Shown: positions 55,121 to 64,000 of the stretch, one piece after another
How the letters are laid out: each line of letters starts with the position of its first letter
Numbering within the stretch: the first letter of the stretch is position 1
Source: Gracilaria gracilis
Taxonomy: Eukaryota; Rhodophyta; Florideophyceae; Gracilariales; Gracilariaceae
Direction: 5' to 3'
Assembly (NCBI GenBank): GCA_030374805.1
Contig: JARGSG010000222.1
Location: 1-64,000, forward strand
Length of the DNA stretch: 64,000 bases
Translations under genes and position numbers: made by a program
Notes under the pieces: model-generated
The model's database searches: none
What the model was told of the DNA's origin: nothing
The model's input: the letters and a program-made list of their open reading frames with translations, nothing else

Positions 55121-55584
55121 AGCATGCTTCCACCGCAATTGGGCGCGGATGTGGAAGGCGGGCGCAGATAAATGGGCCTTGTATAGATCTGGCATACTAT
55201 GCCTCTCTCAATGAGCACCTGCAAACAGCCGTGCCCGTCGGAACGTTCAGCTAATGTGTCTCCCATGTCACGGTGCTGCTAGATCTTGCCATTCCCTGGA
55301 GACGTTTTGGCACTGAATGCTGGATTCTGACTGTAGTTTACTTCTGATTTGCCGCCCGATCAAATGCGACATAGAATGTACAACATGAATCACATATCTT
55401 CGTATGTGGAATTATAGATTATCAGAAAGATTCTGTTGAAACTGCTAACCCGTAACACTTGCCCCCTTAGTCTACGATGAAGCACCGCGCGAAAGAGTTG
55501 TAAAAAAGATGGGCCAAGAACTTGTACTGCTTCACGGCACTGCTTGAATGAACACTTTCCTCCAAACAGGTGAACTCGAGCAAG

Positions 55585-56403
55585 TTACGCTATGGAACGG
55601 AGAGTGACGGAGCCTGTCCATGTTTCCTTCGGCATCACGTTAGCGGGTTCCGCAATGCGACCTGGTTCGATACAAATGAAATTCTTCCAGCCGTCATTAG
55701 GCATATCGGACAACGCTGCTGCCTTCTCGATATAAGGATTCCAAACAACAGCATCGGGCATGTTATCTTTCGTGATACTCAAGTTTGCTGTTGGTATAGA
55801 CAGCATGTCCTTTGTACCAATGTAGATGCGATCCACCTCCTTCCCGAAATGAATATCCCCCTCTTGCACCTTTGACTTTCCAGATTCTATATTGTCCGCG
55901 TAGGTCAGACTACAATACTCAGTCAGTACCGTCTCTTGTGATTCGCAACAAAAGTACGAGTGAAGCGCTGTTGTGAACGAAAATGGCGTGTCCTTATTAT
56001 TGTTTGTCACTTCCATCTTCACAGTCAAAGCGTTCCCATCAGGTGACAGAGATATGACCACGGCAGCTTCAAAGGCATGGCCCCAGTCAGTTTTTCGCGT
56101 CTCTTCGGTATCACGAAGTGTAAATCTTAACGCTGGGTTTCCATCTGAGGAACTAAAGCTTTCATCGTGTGCCCATAGCGAGCTTCGGGCAAACCCATGT
56201 TGACAGAGGGGTCCTTTCTTCCCAAATTGAGGGAAACAAATCGGAATCTCACCACGAATCGCTTTGGTGCCGTTCAGTATTGCTGTTGGAGATGTGTAAA
56301 TGATTTCCTTACCAGCCGCATTCTTCCAACTCGTGACGTGAGCTCCAAAATGATACGCTGTGACCGATGATTCGCCTGCTGCCTTGATAGTCTTTGTCTC
56401 CAT
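55585..56403 (-). CDS. Glucose-6-phosphate 1-epimerase (D-hexose-6-phosphate mutarotase)
   Basis: A complete frame of 272 codons with ATG at 56403 and stop at 55585, close to the usual 270-310 residues. It interconverts the alpha and beta anomers of hexose 6-phosphates, probably in the cytosol; no targeting signal is visible. Landmarks: GAHVTSW near residue 20, the phosphate-site segment IRGEIPICFPQFG (49-61), QHGFAR with His69, the catalytic LHSYF with His148, PDAVVWNPYIEKA (216-228), and the catalytic glutamate in CIEPG (Glu246). All match the aldose-1-epimerase fold of the YeaD/YMR099C type. It has no introns and no damage, in contrast to its neighbours. A plus-strand gene remnant starts about 66 bp away, so a short shared promoter is possible. 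The start fits because the family begins shortly before GAHV. Confidence 0.93.
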   Translation of the reverse strand: METKTIKAAGESSVTAYHFGAHVTSWKNAAGKEIIYTSPTAILNGTKAIRGEIPICFPQFGKKGPLCQHGFARSSLWAHDESFSSSDGNPALRFTLRDTEETRKTDWGHAFEAAVVISLSPDGNALTVKMEVTNNNKDTPFSFTTALHSYFCCESQETVLTEYCSLTYADNIESGKSKVQEGDIHFGKEVDRIYIGTKDMLSIPTANLSITKDNMPDAVVWNPYIEKAAALSDMPNDGWKNFICIEPGRIAEPANVMPKETWTGSVTLRSIA

Positions 56404-56468
56404 TCTGTGATCTCACTAAGGCCAGCCCGCTTGCGTGCACCGGATGATCGTGTCGCTCTCAAATCGAC

Positions 56469-57010
56469 TTGAGAGGGCAGTATCAGATCACTGTTGCACG
56501 AAAACCTTCTAACCTGACAGTGACTGAAAAGCCGTGGAGTGAAGTCATGGTCAAGAGAGGAGCGACCCAGGTCTTCCAGCTTTTATGCGATGGCCCCAAG
56601 GAGGTTTTTGAGCACCAAAAATTGAATCTCTTTGAGTTGGCTTTCAGCAATGTGTATTCGTCTGGTATTGTTGACGTTACGTAAGGGCTCGCGCCTCCAA
56701 TTAACTCTGTCTCTGACGAGGAGGGAGCACCTTCATCGCCGCCACGCGTGCTCCCTCCGTCACATCGCCGCAGCTGCTCGACGACGAGAAGATTAGGACG
56801 CTGTTCCTTTCCCCCAGGATGTCCGGCTCCACGGCGGCATGCCGCAGAGCGCGTTGATGGTGTTGTCTGCTCTGCACGAAACTGGAGGAAGGTGCACATG
56901 CTGCGTGAGGTAACGAACACTATGCATCTTAAACCCTCGCTACATGCAGCTTGAGGGAATAGAGAAAAATGCGCGTACACTTCCCCGTATCTTCCGCAGC
57001 GGAAGCCAAT
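56469..57010 (+). pseudogene. Unknown gene remnant divergent from the epimerase
   Basis: A frame from ATG 56469 gives about 70 codons (TEKPWSEVMVKRGATQVFQL, then FEHQKLNLFELAFSNVYSSG) to a stop at 56682-56684. Further coding-like pieces follow near 56800-56995: SALHETGG in one frame, then NPRYMQLEGIEKNARTLPRIF. Between them GTAACG...CATGCAG (about 56910-56949) could be a small intron. The second part resembles 53215-53290 (VLCEVHPRYMQREG), so two diverged copies of one gene may lie about 3.6 kb apart. I do not recognise the family. A minus-strand frame of 165 codons overlaps but has poorer composition. Confidence 0.35.
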
Positions 57011-57474
57011 ATTAGATGGTAAACGCTATAGGGTTTCTCATACCTTCGTATATATCTACATGTGTAGCACTACCAACGGTACAGTAGCTTTGAGTTAGCG
57101 CTTCACCGCTGCTAACTTTATCTATTCCGCTCGCGGCTCTCTCAGGCATTGGCGCTTTCCGGCGCCAAAAATTGGCGAATAAACACCAAAATTGCGCCCG
57201 AAGAAACGCCAAATTGAGTGCGTTGCTGTTTGGAAATTTATATACAAACTGCGATCTGTCAGAACTGTAAGCGCGCGCTGCTTCCAGTAGCAAGCCGTTC
57301 ACTTCCGACAGGCGGCACGCGCGCAGGTGGACGCGTGCCACGCGCACCGCCAGAGCGCAGCAGTTGTCGCCAGTGGCGTGCTCCAGCCACGCTCACAAAC
57401 GCGCTGCAACAAGCAACTGCCGCGCCGCCACCATCCCTCCACCCATCCCCCGCCCCAGTTCAAGCGCGCCCGTC

Positions 57475-57640
57475 TCGTCTCCGCCTCACCCCCCCCTATC
57501 GTCTCGGGCGCTCCCCTCCTTTTCTCCTCCCTCGTCCCTCCTCCCCTTTCTCCCCCGTCCCTTCTCCCCCTTCTCCGTCTCCCCCCTCTCCTCTTATCCT
57601 TACCTTCCCCCTTCCGTGCGCCTCCTTCGCGCCCCTCGCC
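57475..57640 (+). promoter_or_regulatory. Pyrimidine-rich leader before the RING-kinase gene
   Basis: The stretch is almost purely C and T on the plus strand and ends directly before the ATG at 57648 (CACCATG, a good start context). It probably represents the 5' UTR or core promoter. Long open frames through it arise from its low complexity. Confidence 0.45.
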
Positions 57641-57647
57641 CTTCACC

Positions 57648-60390
57648 ATGCCGTCTCGCCCCGGCCACTGCCCCGCGTATGATGCCGTCTTCGATGCCGA
57701 CCGCCATCTTCCCATGGTGTCCTTTGTCTGCGGCCATTCTCTTTGCAAGTCGTGTGCCGCGCGCGACGCCCCGCATGCAACACCGTCCCCGCGCGATGAC
57801 ACTGCTTCGCTTTCGTCCACCTCCACAGCCTCCGACGACGACGACAAAGAGCCGCCGTCCACGCTGCGCTGTCCCTTGTGTAACGCCGCGCTCGCCGGCT
57901 TTGTAAAGAACTTTGAGGCCGTTGCCGCCTTGCAACTCTCCGCCGCCCCACCTCAGAACCAACCGCCCACGCCGGACCATTCTGCCGTTCTTCATCGCGA
58001 CCTTGTAATTCGTCGCCCTCACATTCAGTTTTCGCGCTCACCGGCCAATGAAGTGGGGCACGGCGCGTCTGCTGTCGTGTATCGGGGTGTGTAGGCCACG
58101 CAACCGGTCGCCGTCAAATGAATACGTACCATGAGCGAATCATTCGCTACAGAAGATCGCCTCCGGCGAGAGCTTCGAATCGCATCACGGCTGCAGGGAT
58201 TAAGCAAATACATCGATAAGGCTACCGGCGGCGGTACTGTAATGCAGAACATCATGGAGCCCGGTCGAATTGAAGCCACCTATTCGTACTTGGCACCCGA
58301 AGCCTTTGGCGGTGATAAGTCTAACGTAATGCGTCGTGGCGAAGATTATGAGGCTGATGAACCTCGTTATGATGAAATGGCAAAGAAGCGTGACATCTAT
58401 GCACTGGACGTGTTATTTTGGGAGATGCTGACTGGCAGAGTCCCATGGACTGGCGTGTCTCTTTCCGATGTTTACGTGCGCTTCTTTGTTCGCAGCGACC
58501 GTCCGGCACTAGCCTTGGATGAAACAGTAGTTTCCAAGACCGTGCGCCGACTTGTCGAACGTTGTTGGGCGCAGAACCCACACAAGCGACCTTCCGCAAA
58601 GTCCAGTGTCGCCAAGCTGGAGAAGCTCGCTAATCGTTTCAACGTGAAGCTTGATGACTCTACAGCGGAACTGGCAGCGTTACAACCATCTGCTGGCACT
58701 GCTACGAATACCGCTGCTAATAGGGTTGAATCGACTATGAGACTTACTCCTTTGCCATACTTGCGTGCCGAGCCACTGCGAGAGCAAAACAATGTTCATC
58801 CGCAATACCTTTCTCACTCACACAGACGCACGCAGTCAGATCCACTTATCTTCTACCAAAACATGCCGTCAGCTTCCACCGTACACTGCTCTAGAGGGAG
58901 CACAGACACATTCTACGGGCCTTGAGGTGGAGGATACTCGCGACTTAGATCGCGCTGTGAACGAAATTCCTGCTCCATATGATGATACCACCTCGGCAGA
59001 TGATGGGTATGCTACCTCTCACGGCCAACGGTCTAGCCCAAGCAACCCTGGAGCAGCCAGCTCATCTTTCAGGGGGAATGATCCCAACGAAGCATCGTTC
59101 TCTGTCAAGCGTCGCCTCTCCCGATCTCGACATTCTGTTCGTGATCCTAACACTGAACAAAATCACGCACGCTCCTCTGCTCATTTTACTTTGCATCCTT
59201 CAATGACTTCATCTGTCACGCCTAGCCCATCTCCCATATCTCCTGCCCCTAAGGCGAGTGCCACTGCAGTTGCGGCTACGGCCGTCGCCATTGCTGCAGC
59301 AAAGAATCTCAAGCAAAAGCTTGATGATATTCGGGCTGCACGTGGTCAAGTGAATCGCATATCACGCCCTGAAACCCCTCCTGTTTGGGAGGAAAGCTTT
59401 CAGTTACTCCCCGTTCTTGAACCGAGGCAGAAAGTGGCAGCAAAGCCCAATGAAATGCGCCCCGCGTTTTATGAAAACTCCGACGAGGAAGCGAATGATT
59501 TTGATCCGGAACGTGCGGCAGCTGAAGAGGCTATAGTTGAATCTAACAATCAAATTTCTGTTCAACAACAACAGCAATCCAGCTCTCGTGACGTCGCCGC
59601 GGTCACCGCCGCCGTTACAGCAGCTACAGTTTCTACAGCCACGCAACAACCACAATCGCAGGCTGTGGGGAGCACGTCATCAAACCGCATGTCGAGGCCC
59701 AAGTCGCCGGCTGTTCGTCGCCCTGTGTCACTCATGGTAGCGCGCCCGTTTAAATCATCTCAAAATCAAGTACGAGCTCCCGCTGAAGATGAATTTGCAG
59801 TTCGTCCAACGATTTCGTTACCGAGGAACTCCGACTCCTCAGCCCCCAAGAAGACAAAGAGTGGCAGTCGTTCTAGGTTGGGTAGGACTATGTCCGCCTC
59901 CGTCTCTCCCGCTCCGAACACTGTTAGTCGAGGGTCAAGCCCAGTTTTCAAATCGATTTCTGCCGCCTCTGTAGCTTCGTCTCCAAGAGAGTCGAATGAA
60001 AAACGTGCATTTCTGCGACGAGTTCGTTCAAATGACCGGAGGCGTATGGCACGGAGATCAAGCTCAGATGATATCGAGAATGAGCGCCGACAGAATGTGG
60101 CGGTGAATGCCACTCGCTCGTTCGCTTCGCAAACAGTTCAGCAAAGGGGGGGAAGGGGACTTCTAACACACTTCTATGTAGATCGGATCGGGCCCGAAGA
60201 AAGTCCTCCGTCGAAAAGTTAATTACTTGGATGAAGAAGGGGTGATGCAATTGTTTGCTGAGCGTATGGCGCCGTTGGGCTTGCCCACGTTGGCCCATTC
60301 TGCTTTAATTGACGATAAACATTGCGATGAGAACAAGAGTCTCAACGATTCATGCGCGATCCTAATCTCTCGTCTGCCTGTTTCGCTGTA
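57648..60390 (+). pseudogene. RING finger-protein kinase fusion protein, decayed
   Basis: ATG 57648 starts a RING-type zinc finger (CPAYDAVFD, VCGHSLCKSC, then CPLCN after an acidic insert), with the usual second Cys of the first pair replaced (CPAY). At about residue 135 a kinase glycine loop begins (VGHGASAVVYRGV), and VAVK carries the ATP lysine. An in-frame TAG at 58092-58094 and a TGA before IRTMSE interrupt it. Between REL.IASRL and GLSKYI the sequence jumps from the C-helix to the activation segment, so the HRD loop and most of DFG are missing. APEAF, DIYALDVLFWEMLTGRVPW and the CW-x-x-P-x-x-RPS end are present. A frame change near 58850 leads to a Ser/Pro/Ala-rich disordered tail of 430 codons, and another near 60190 to the end VNYLDEEGVMQLFAERM (stop about 60390). 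The RING-kinase order recalls plant KEG, but ankyrin repeats are not seen. Confidence 0.8.
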
Positions 60391-60406
60391 ACAACGCTTT
60401 GTAATT

Positions 60407-61399
60407 CTATTTCGATGACTCACTACCTTCTTCTGAAGACTCAGGGCCAAACACATCTAACAATAACTGCTCTGCGTCAGTAATATGTTTTTTTGTCACA
60501 AAGCGTGGCTCATCTGAGGTCTTTTTGTTGGAGTTGTTGTGAACCATTGTGACACGTTCAAGATGTAGAGATGCTTGGGATGGTGTTGCCCGAATTGAAG
60601 GGCAACTACTGTCAACCTTGGAATAAGAATATTCCCCGTTCTGTGACGAAACTTCGGGGTGTTCATGAACTGTTTCTAGCGCCAACCCTTCAGCTACATT
60701 CACATTAACAACTTTAAAGGCCTGCTTTACAATCTCAGGAACTGGAACTAGCAAGTGGTGAATTACATTGAGCGTCTGCTTCTCAACAATTACCTCATAC
60801 AGAAAATTCTCACTGTGAGAAAAACAGTTCGTCTTGAGACGTTCTGAACTAGACGATACGTTATCTGCAGTTTCATTTGGACTTTCTGCGCCTGAATATT
60901 TTGCCCTGGAAGTGCAGTTATCACCAAGGGAATCATCAGCTTCAGATTGATGTGGAGTTGTCTTGTCATTATCACACGGTTTTGAAGTACCGTATTGCAC
61001 AGATCAATGATCTGTTTTGCTCCTTTTTGATGTCTTGCTCCTCTTCGCGTACCATTCACGACGTTTCTTCAACCCCAACGATTTTGACTCCAAAGATTTC
61101 AACGACCTGCGCTTCTGGTACCTCTGCCTCTGTTTCCGGTTCTCTTGTACTCGGTTCTGACCTTTTTCCTGCCACTGTCGTTTCCGAACTGCATCTGCTC
61201 CGGGGAGCTTGGCAAAATTACCAGGCCCAGGGGTGAGCTTATGAATCTGCGTTGTCTTTGGAACATTTTTCGTGCTCATGCTTTTCAGCACCAAATTGGT
61301 CGTCTGCTTTGGAACCATTACCTTCTTCAAGGGGCAATTTGCTTCTTTCGGAACTATCCATTCTTTGTACTTATCATACGTTGTGCTGAGATATGGCAT
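60407..61399 (-). pseudogene. Lysine/arginine-rich protein of unknown function (one in-frame stop)
   Basis: One minus-strand frame from ATG 61399 to the stop at 60407 holds 330 codons, interrupted by a TGA at 61004-61006. First half: KYKEWIVPKEANCPLKK, then a strongly basic stretch (KRRSLKSLESKSLGLKKRRE) suited to nuclear or nucleolar location. Second half: acidic, polar, ending DAEQLLLDVFGPESSEEG. Weak coding-like traces continue upstream in other frames (61798-61523, LPRSCGLQRIPYVQLPKG), so the gene may have more 5' exons or broken parts. The family is not recognised. It converges on the RING-kinase gene with only about 16 bp between the stops. Confidence 0.5.
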
Positions 61400-62834
61400 G
61401 TCGGAACGGAACGCCTCAAACTTGTGTCGAACGTTCTAAGCTCTGCAACTCTTCACACTTTTGTAACATGTCCCAGAAAATGGGACGTGTTCCAAGAGGA
61501 GGACATACATTTTACGTGTCATTCAAAATGTGCTTCCGAGGTGCCGCTGTAATTTGTCGATACTTTTTACAAGTATCTTGATATTGCACGGTACATGGCT
61601 CTCTATGGAGGGATCGATTTGCCTACAAATTGTACCTTTTGGTAACTGTACATACGGAATCCGTTGCAACCCACAGCTCCTTGGTAGTTCCAGCTCCTTG
61701 GTAGCCAACCCTTGTTGGTGATGCTTTCTTTCTGGGAGAAGCCAACTCCCCATCTCTTGCACGATGACTTCGACTTTGTTCTCCTTCTCACGCTGCACAC
61801 AGCATAATCGCCTTCAAATATGGTCTCAGGGTCTAAATACCTTTATTGTCTCTTTCATTATGTATGCACTTAACCACTCTTCGGACCATATCAGCGCCAA
61901 AGAATACTTCGAACGTTTCTTCAGCTGCCGAAGTTCAAGTTCGTTTCCATGCGAGCTAGAGAACTCTTCCGAGGACTGCCGATAAGTTTTCCGAAAGGTT
62001 TATTATTGTTCGGTTTCATTAAGGTGTGGATGTAGCTGTTAAAAAAAGCTCGTGAACCCCATTCCTCTCATGTCTCTCCATTTTGACATTCTTAGAGGCC
62101 ACCGGTCTAGTCTGTGATGTTTCGTTCAACCAATATACCACAGGGTTCCCGCTCGTGGCACCCACTGTTTTCCTTGTTCTTCTTTCATTCGGTTGGTGTG
62201 AAACTTTTCTTCTCATTCCGTTCCAGTGACATACTCCGCCATGCATATGTTGAGGTTCCTGACGCCAGGAATGTTTGGTCTTTTGCATAGTTAGACCAAT
62301 TGGTTTCCTATCTTACTTCGGAACGTGCGCTATTTATCTCCCGGAAGTGTGCTATTCATGGTTTTTCTACTCTGGTTCAACATATAACGAGCATGAATGC
62401 ATTTTGTCTCTCATCTGACTCATACAAGTCTTTTCCTCACCTTTTTGCGCGAATACCCAAGGATTTCAAATGATTTGTCCCATTTTTGTGGTTTATCTCT
62501 GAAGTTGTTTTCTCTTAAGACCAGCACATAGCTTTACTCCAGTGACAACCAAAAGTTCGTACGAAGTTCGTTTGCTTCAAATCAACCAACTCGTACCGAG
62601 TTCATGAACACATTATTGAACTGCTGAAAGAATCTTTATCTTTAGGTGATGAATTATTCGACTCCTGCATGTTTTTTTGTATGAATGATGCATATTTTCT
62701 AACCACATCTAACCTCTATACCTTTTGCCATTCATTGTGATATGGTCTGCTCGACTTCCGCATCTGACGTTAGAGACAGTAGAGAATATTGAGTTGCAGT
62801 CATGACGGTCATGCACATATCTATTTTGACGTGG
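61400..62834. other. Possible 5' part of the basic-protein gene and spacer
   Basis: Minus-strand pieces at 61798-61523 and 62288-62019 look weakly coding, but I can join them to no known family. From about 62300 to 62830 the sequence is AT-rich with no frame that I can support and probably contains the terminator of the RG-rich gene to the right. Confidence 0.35.
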
Positions 62835-64000
62835 TTACATTGTCTGCCGTGCCCCTAGCCCACTTCTTTGTCCCGCACCGATTACTTTCTTCATTCCTCT
62901 TCCTATTACTCTTACTCTTACTCTTACTGTTCCTCTTCCTCTTCCTCCTCCTGTTCCTCTACCTCTGGTTCTTCCTATTGCAGAACTGCCAAGTACAGTT
63001 TTCATACCTCTTCCTCCTCCTGTTCCTCTACCTCTGGTTCTTCCTATGGCAGAACTTCCAAGTACAGTTTTCATACCTCTCCCTCTACCTCTTGGATTTT
63101 TTCGTACTGGTGCGCCGCCTAGACCACGAGTATCTCCATGTTTTGTAACATGCTCAGATGTTTCTAATTCTGTACAAGTATTACGTCTGCCGCCAAAATC
63201 TAGGAGCATTCCAGAAGCTCGAAATTCTTCGCATGGAGCCGTAACGGTTGTGCTGATATTGTCAGTTGCTCTTCCTTCTGCAGATGCAACAAGGTTATTC
63301 CCATTTGGGACTACTTTTCGCTCAGCAGGTGTATTGCGCGATTTAGGAATGGTCCTGAGCCTTCCCGGGGTCACTCCAGTCGGATTAGAGGGAGCTCTTA
63401 GAGGTAAGCGTATCTTAATGGATCGAGAAACAGGCGCTTTGTTGGTTGGAGAACCACATTGTGGCTCTGCAAAAGAAGCTGATGTCCTGTTTGTCGATCT
63501 TTTTGCATATGTCAGAGCAGGAGGAGGGTTGGGACGAATATGGTTTTCTTCTTCATAACTTGGTTCGTTGTTAATAAACATCTCTGTTGATCTACCTGGA
63601 GTGAGAGATACTGACGCCGTTCTTCTTCTCGGTATTGATGTGCTGTTGTCAAAAATATTGGTAGATGAAAACATGTGGTTCTCTCGAAGATTAGATGGTT
63701 CGTTATTTCTTCGTCCGGTAGATCGTGGCATAGCAGTACAAACCGAAGGTGTCTCCCGTATTGGAGCTGTTTCGCGATTCTGAACCATAAGGAAATGGTC
63801 CTCTTGTTCATTAGATGCTCCGTCGTGTCGTGCAGTGGAGTCTTCTAGTGGTGGAACTGCCAACGAAAGTGATGGTGTCCCAGTTAATCTCGCAGCCAGG
63901 TTCGTGACAGCCGGGAGGGGGTCTTCTCGTTCAACGGATACTCCATTATGTTTCAGGCTTGTAGAAAGTGGTATTAACACCGGCGGTAAAGGTGTTGTTG
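62835..64000 (-). CDS. RG-repeat (GAR-type) low-complexity protein, 5' end outside window
   Basis: The frame is open from the window edge to a stop at 62835, at least 388 codons. Most of it is polar, Ser/Thr/Pro-rich and likely disordered, with recurring short motifs such as ETPSV, RRTASVS and TPGR. The C-terminus is a run of RG/GRG motifs: two 23-residue direct repeats (GGRGMKTVLGSSAIGRTRGR) followed by GRGRGTVRVRVRVIGRGMKK. RG-rich tails of this kind bind RNA and are methylated by arginine methyltransferases in fibrillarin-, nucleolin- and Sm-like proteins; that role here is inference, and no folded domain is visible. The true start is not in the window. It has no breaks in the visible part. 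Confidence 0.6.
   Translation of the reverse strand, partial: TTPLPPVLIPLSTSLKHNGVSVEREDPLPAVTNLAARLTGTPSLSLAVPPLEDSTARHDGASNEQEDHFLMVQNRETAPIRETPSVCTAMPRSTGRRNNEPSNLRENHMFSSTNIFDNSTSIPRRRTASVSLTPGRSTEMFINNEPSYEEENHIRPNPPPALTYAKRSTNRTSASFAEPQCGSPTNKAPVSRSIKIRLPLRAPSNPTGVTPGRLRTIPKSRNTPAERKVVPNGNNLVASAEGRATDNISTTVTAPCEEFRASGMLLDFGGRRNTCTELETSEHVTKHGDTRGLGGAPVRKNPRGRGRGMKTVLGSSAIGRTRGRGTGGGRGMKTVLGSSAIGRTRGRGTGGGRGRGTVRVRVRVIGRGMKKVIGAGQRSGLGARQTM
62939..63076. repeat. Two tandem 69-bp units encoding the RG repeat
   Basis: Units 62939-63007 and 63008-63076 differ at only a few positions and keep frame (23 codons each). The recent duplication extends the RG tail of the encoded protein. Flanking CTCTTACTCTTACTCTTAC (62909 onward) is a shorter hexamer-like array. 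Confidence 0.92.

Noticed and set aside
56483-56980. 165-codon minus-strand frame opposite the unknown gene
   Set aside because: Composition is poor and no domain is visible; the plus-strand pieces read better and resemble 53.2 kb.
57218-57640. Long plus-strand proline-rich extension upstream of the RING domain
   Set aside because: It depends on low-complexity CT sequence; the ATG at 57648 has a good context and directly precedes the RING motif.
57960-58020. HRDL motif before the kinase glycine loop
   Set aside because: HRDLVIRRP lies upstream of the glycine-rich loop and lacks the K-P-x-N continuation, so it is not the catalytic loop.
43236-61006. Reassigned stop codons as explanation for the many in-frame stops
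   Set aside because: TAA, TAG and TGA all occur in frame, together with frame changes and lost catalytic residues, while the epimerase and the family A gag-pol use normal stops. Decay explains this better.

Overview
The window looks like nuclear DNA of an intron-poor eukaryote. Ty1/copia-type elements, an APE-type LINE family, a hAT transposon and eukaryotic genes (proteasome ATPase, dolichol-linked mannosyltransferase, RING-kinase, hexose-6-phosphate epimerase) all point that way. A red alga would fit, but this is inference from gene style and repeat load; no single gene proves it.

Layout. Bases 1-42776 are a nest of retroelements. I recognise three related copia-type groups: A (with a close relative A'), B, and C (LTR only). 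A copy of A at 12341-19072 has one long open gag-pol frame and a complete 5' LTR; the other copies are fragments. Five LINE fragments lie among them: one carries ORF1 and the start of ORF2, four are 5'-truncated 3' ends. Two B copies stand in tandem and share one LTR (32002-33886). The second B copy is split by a 5.1-kb hAT transposon (36501-41622) with terminal inverted repeats and an 8-bp target duplication. That hAT carries a 291-bp fold-back element inside its own transposase gene, giving three nested levels. At 3021-3728 there is an array of about 14 hairpins with a 53-bp period, whose stems vary in compensating ways around a conserved loop.

Bases 42777-64000 carry host-type genes, most of them decayed. 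They include a coiled-coil protein, a ketopantoate-reductase-like protein, a long broken gene with ParB-like and 2OG-Fe(II)-oxygenase-like parts, ALG11, the proteasome subunit RPT5 (also truncated), a beta-propeller-like gene of unknown function and a RING-kinase. Only the glucose-6-phosphate 1-epimerase (55585-56403) and an RG-repeat protein running off the right edge look whole. Genes sit on both strands with short spacers. There is no shared pathway; the block reads as a decaying gene neighbourhood beside a transposon nest.
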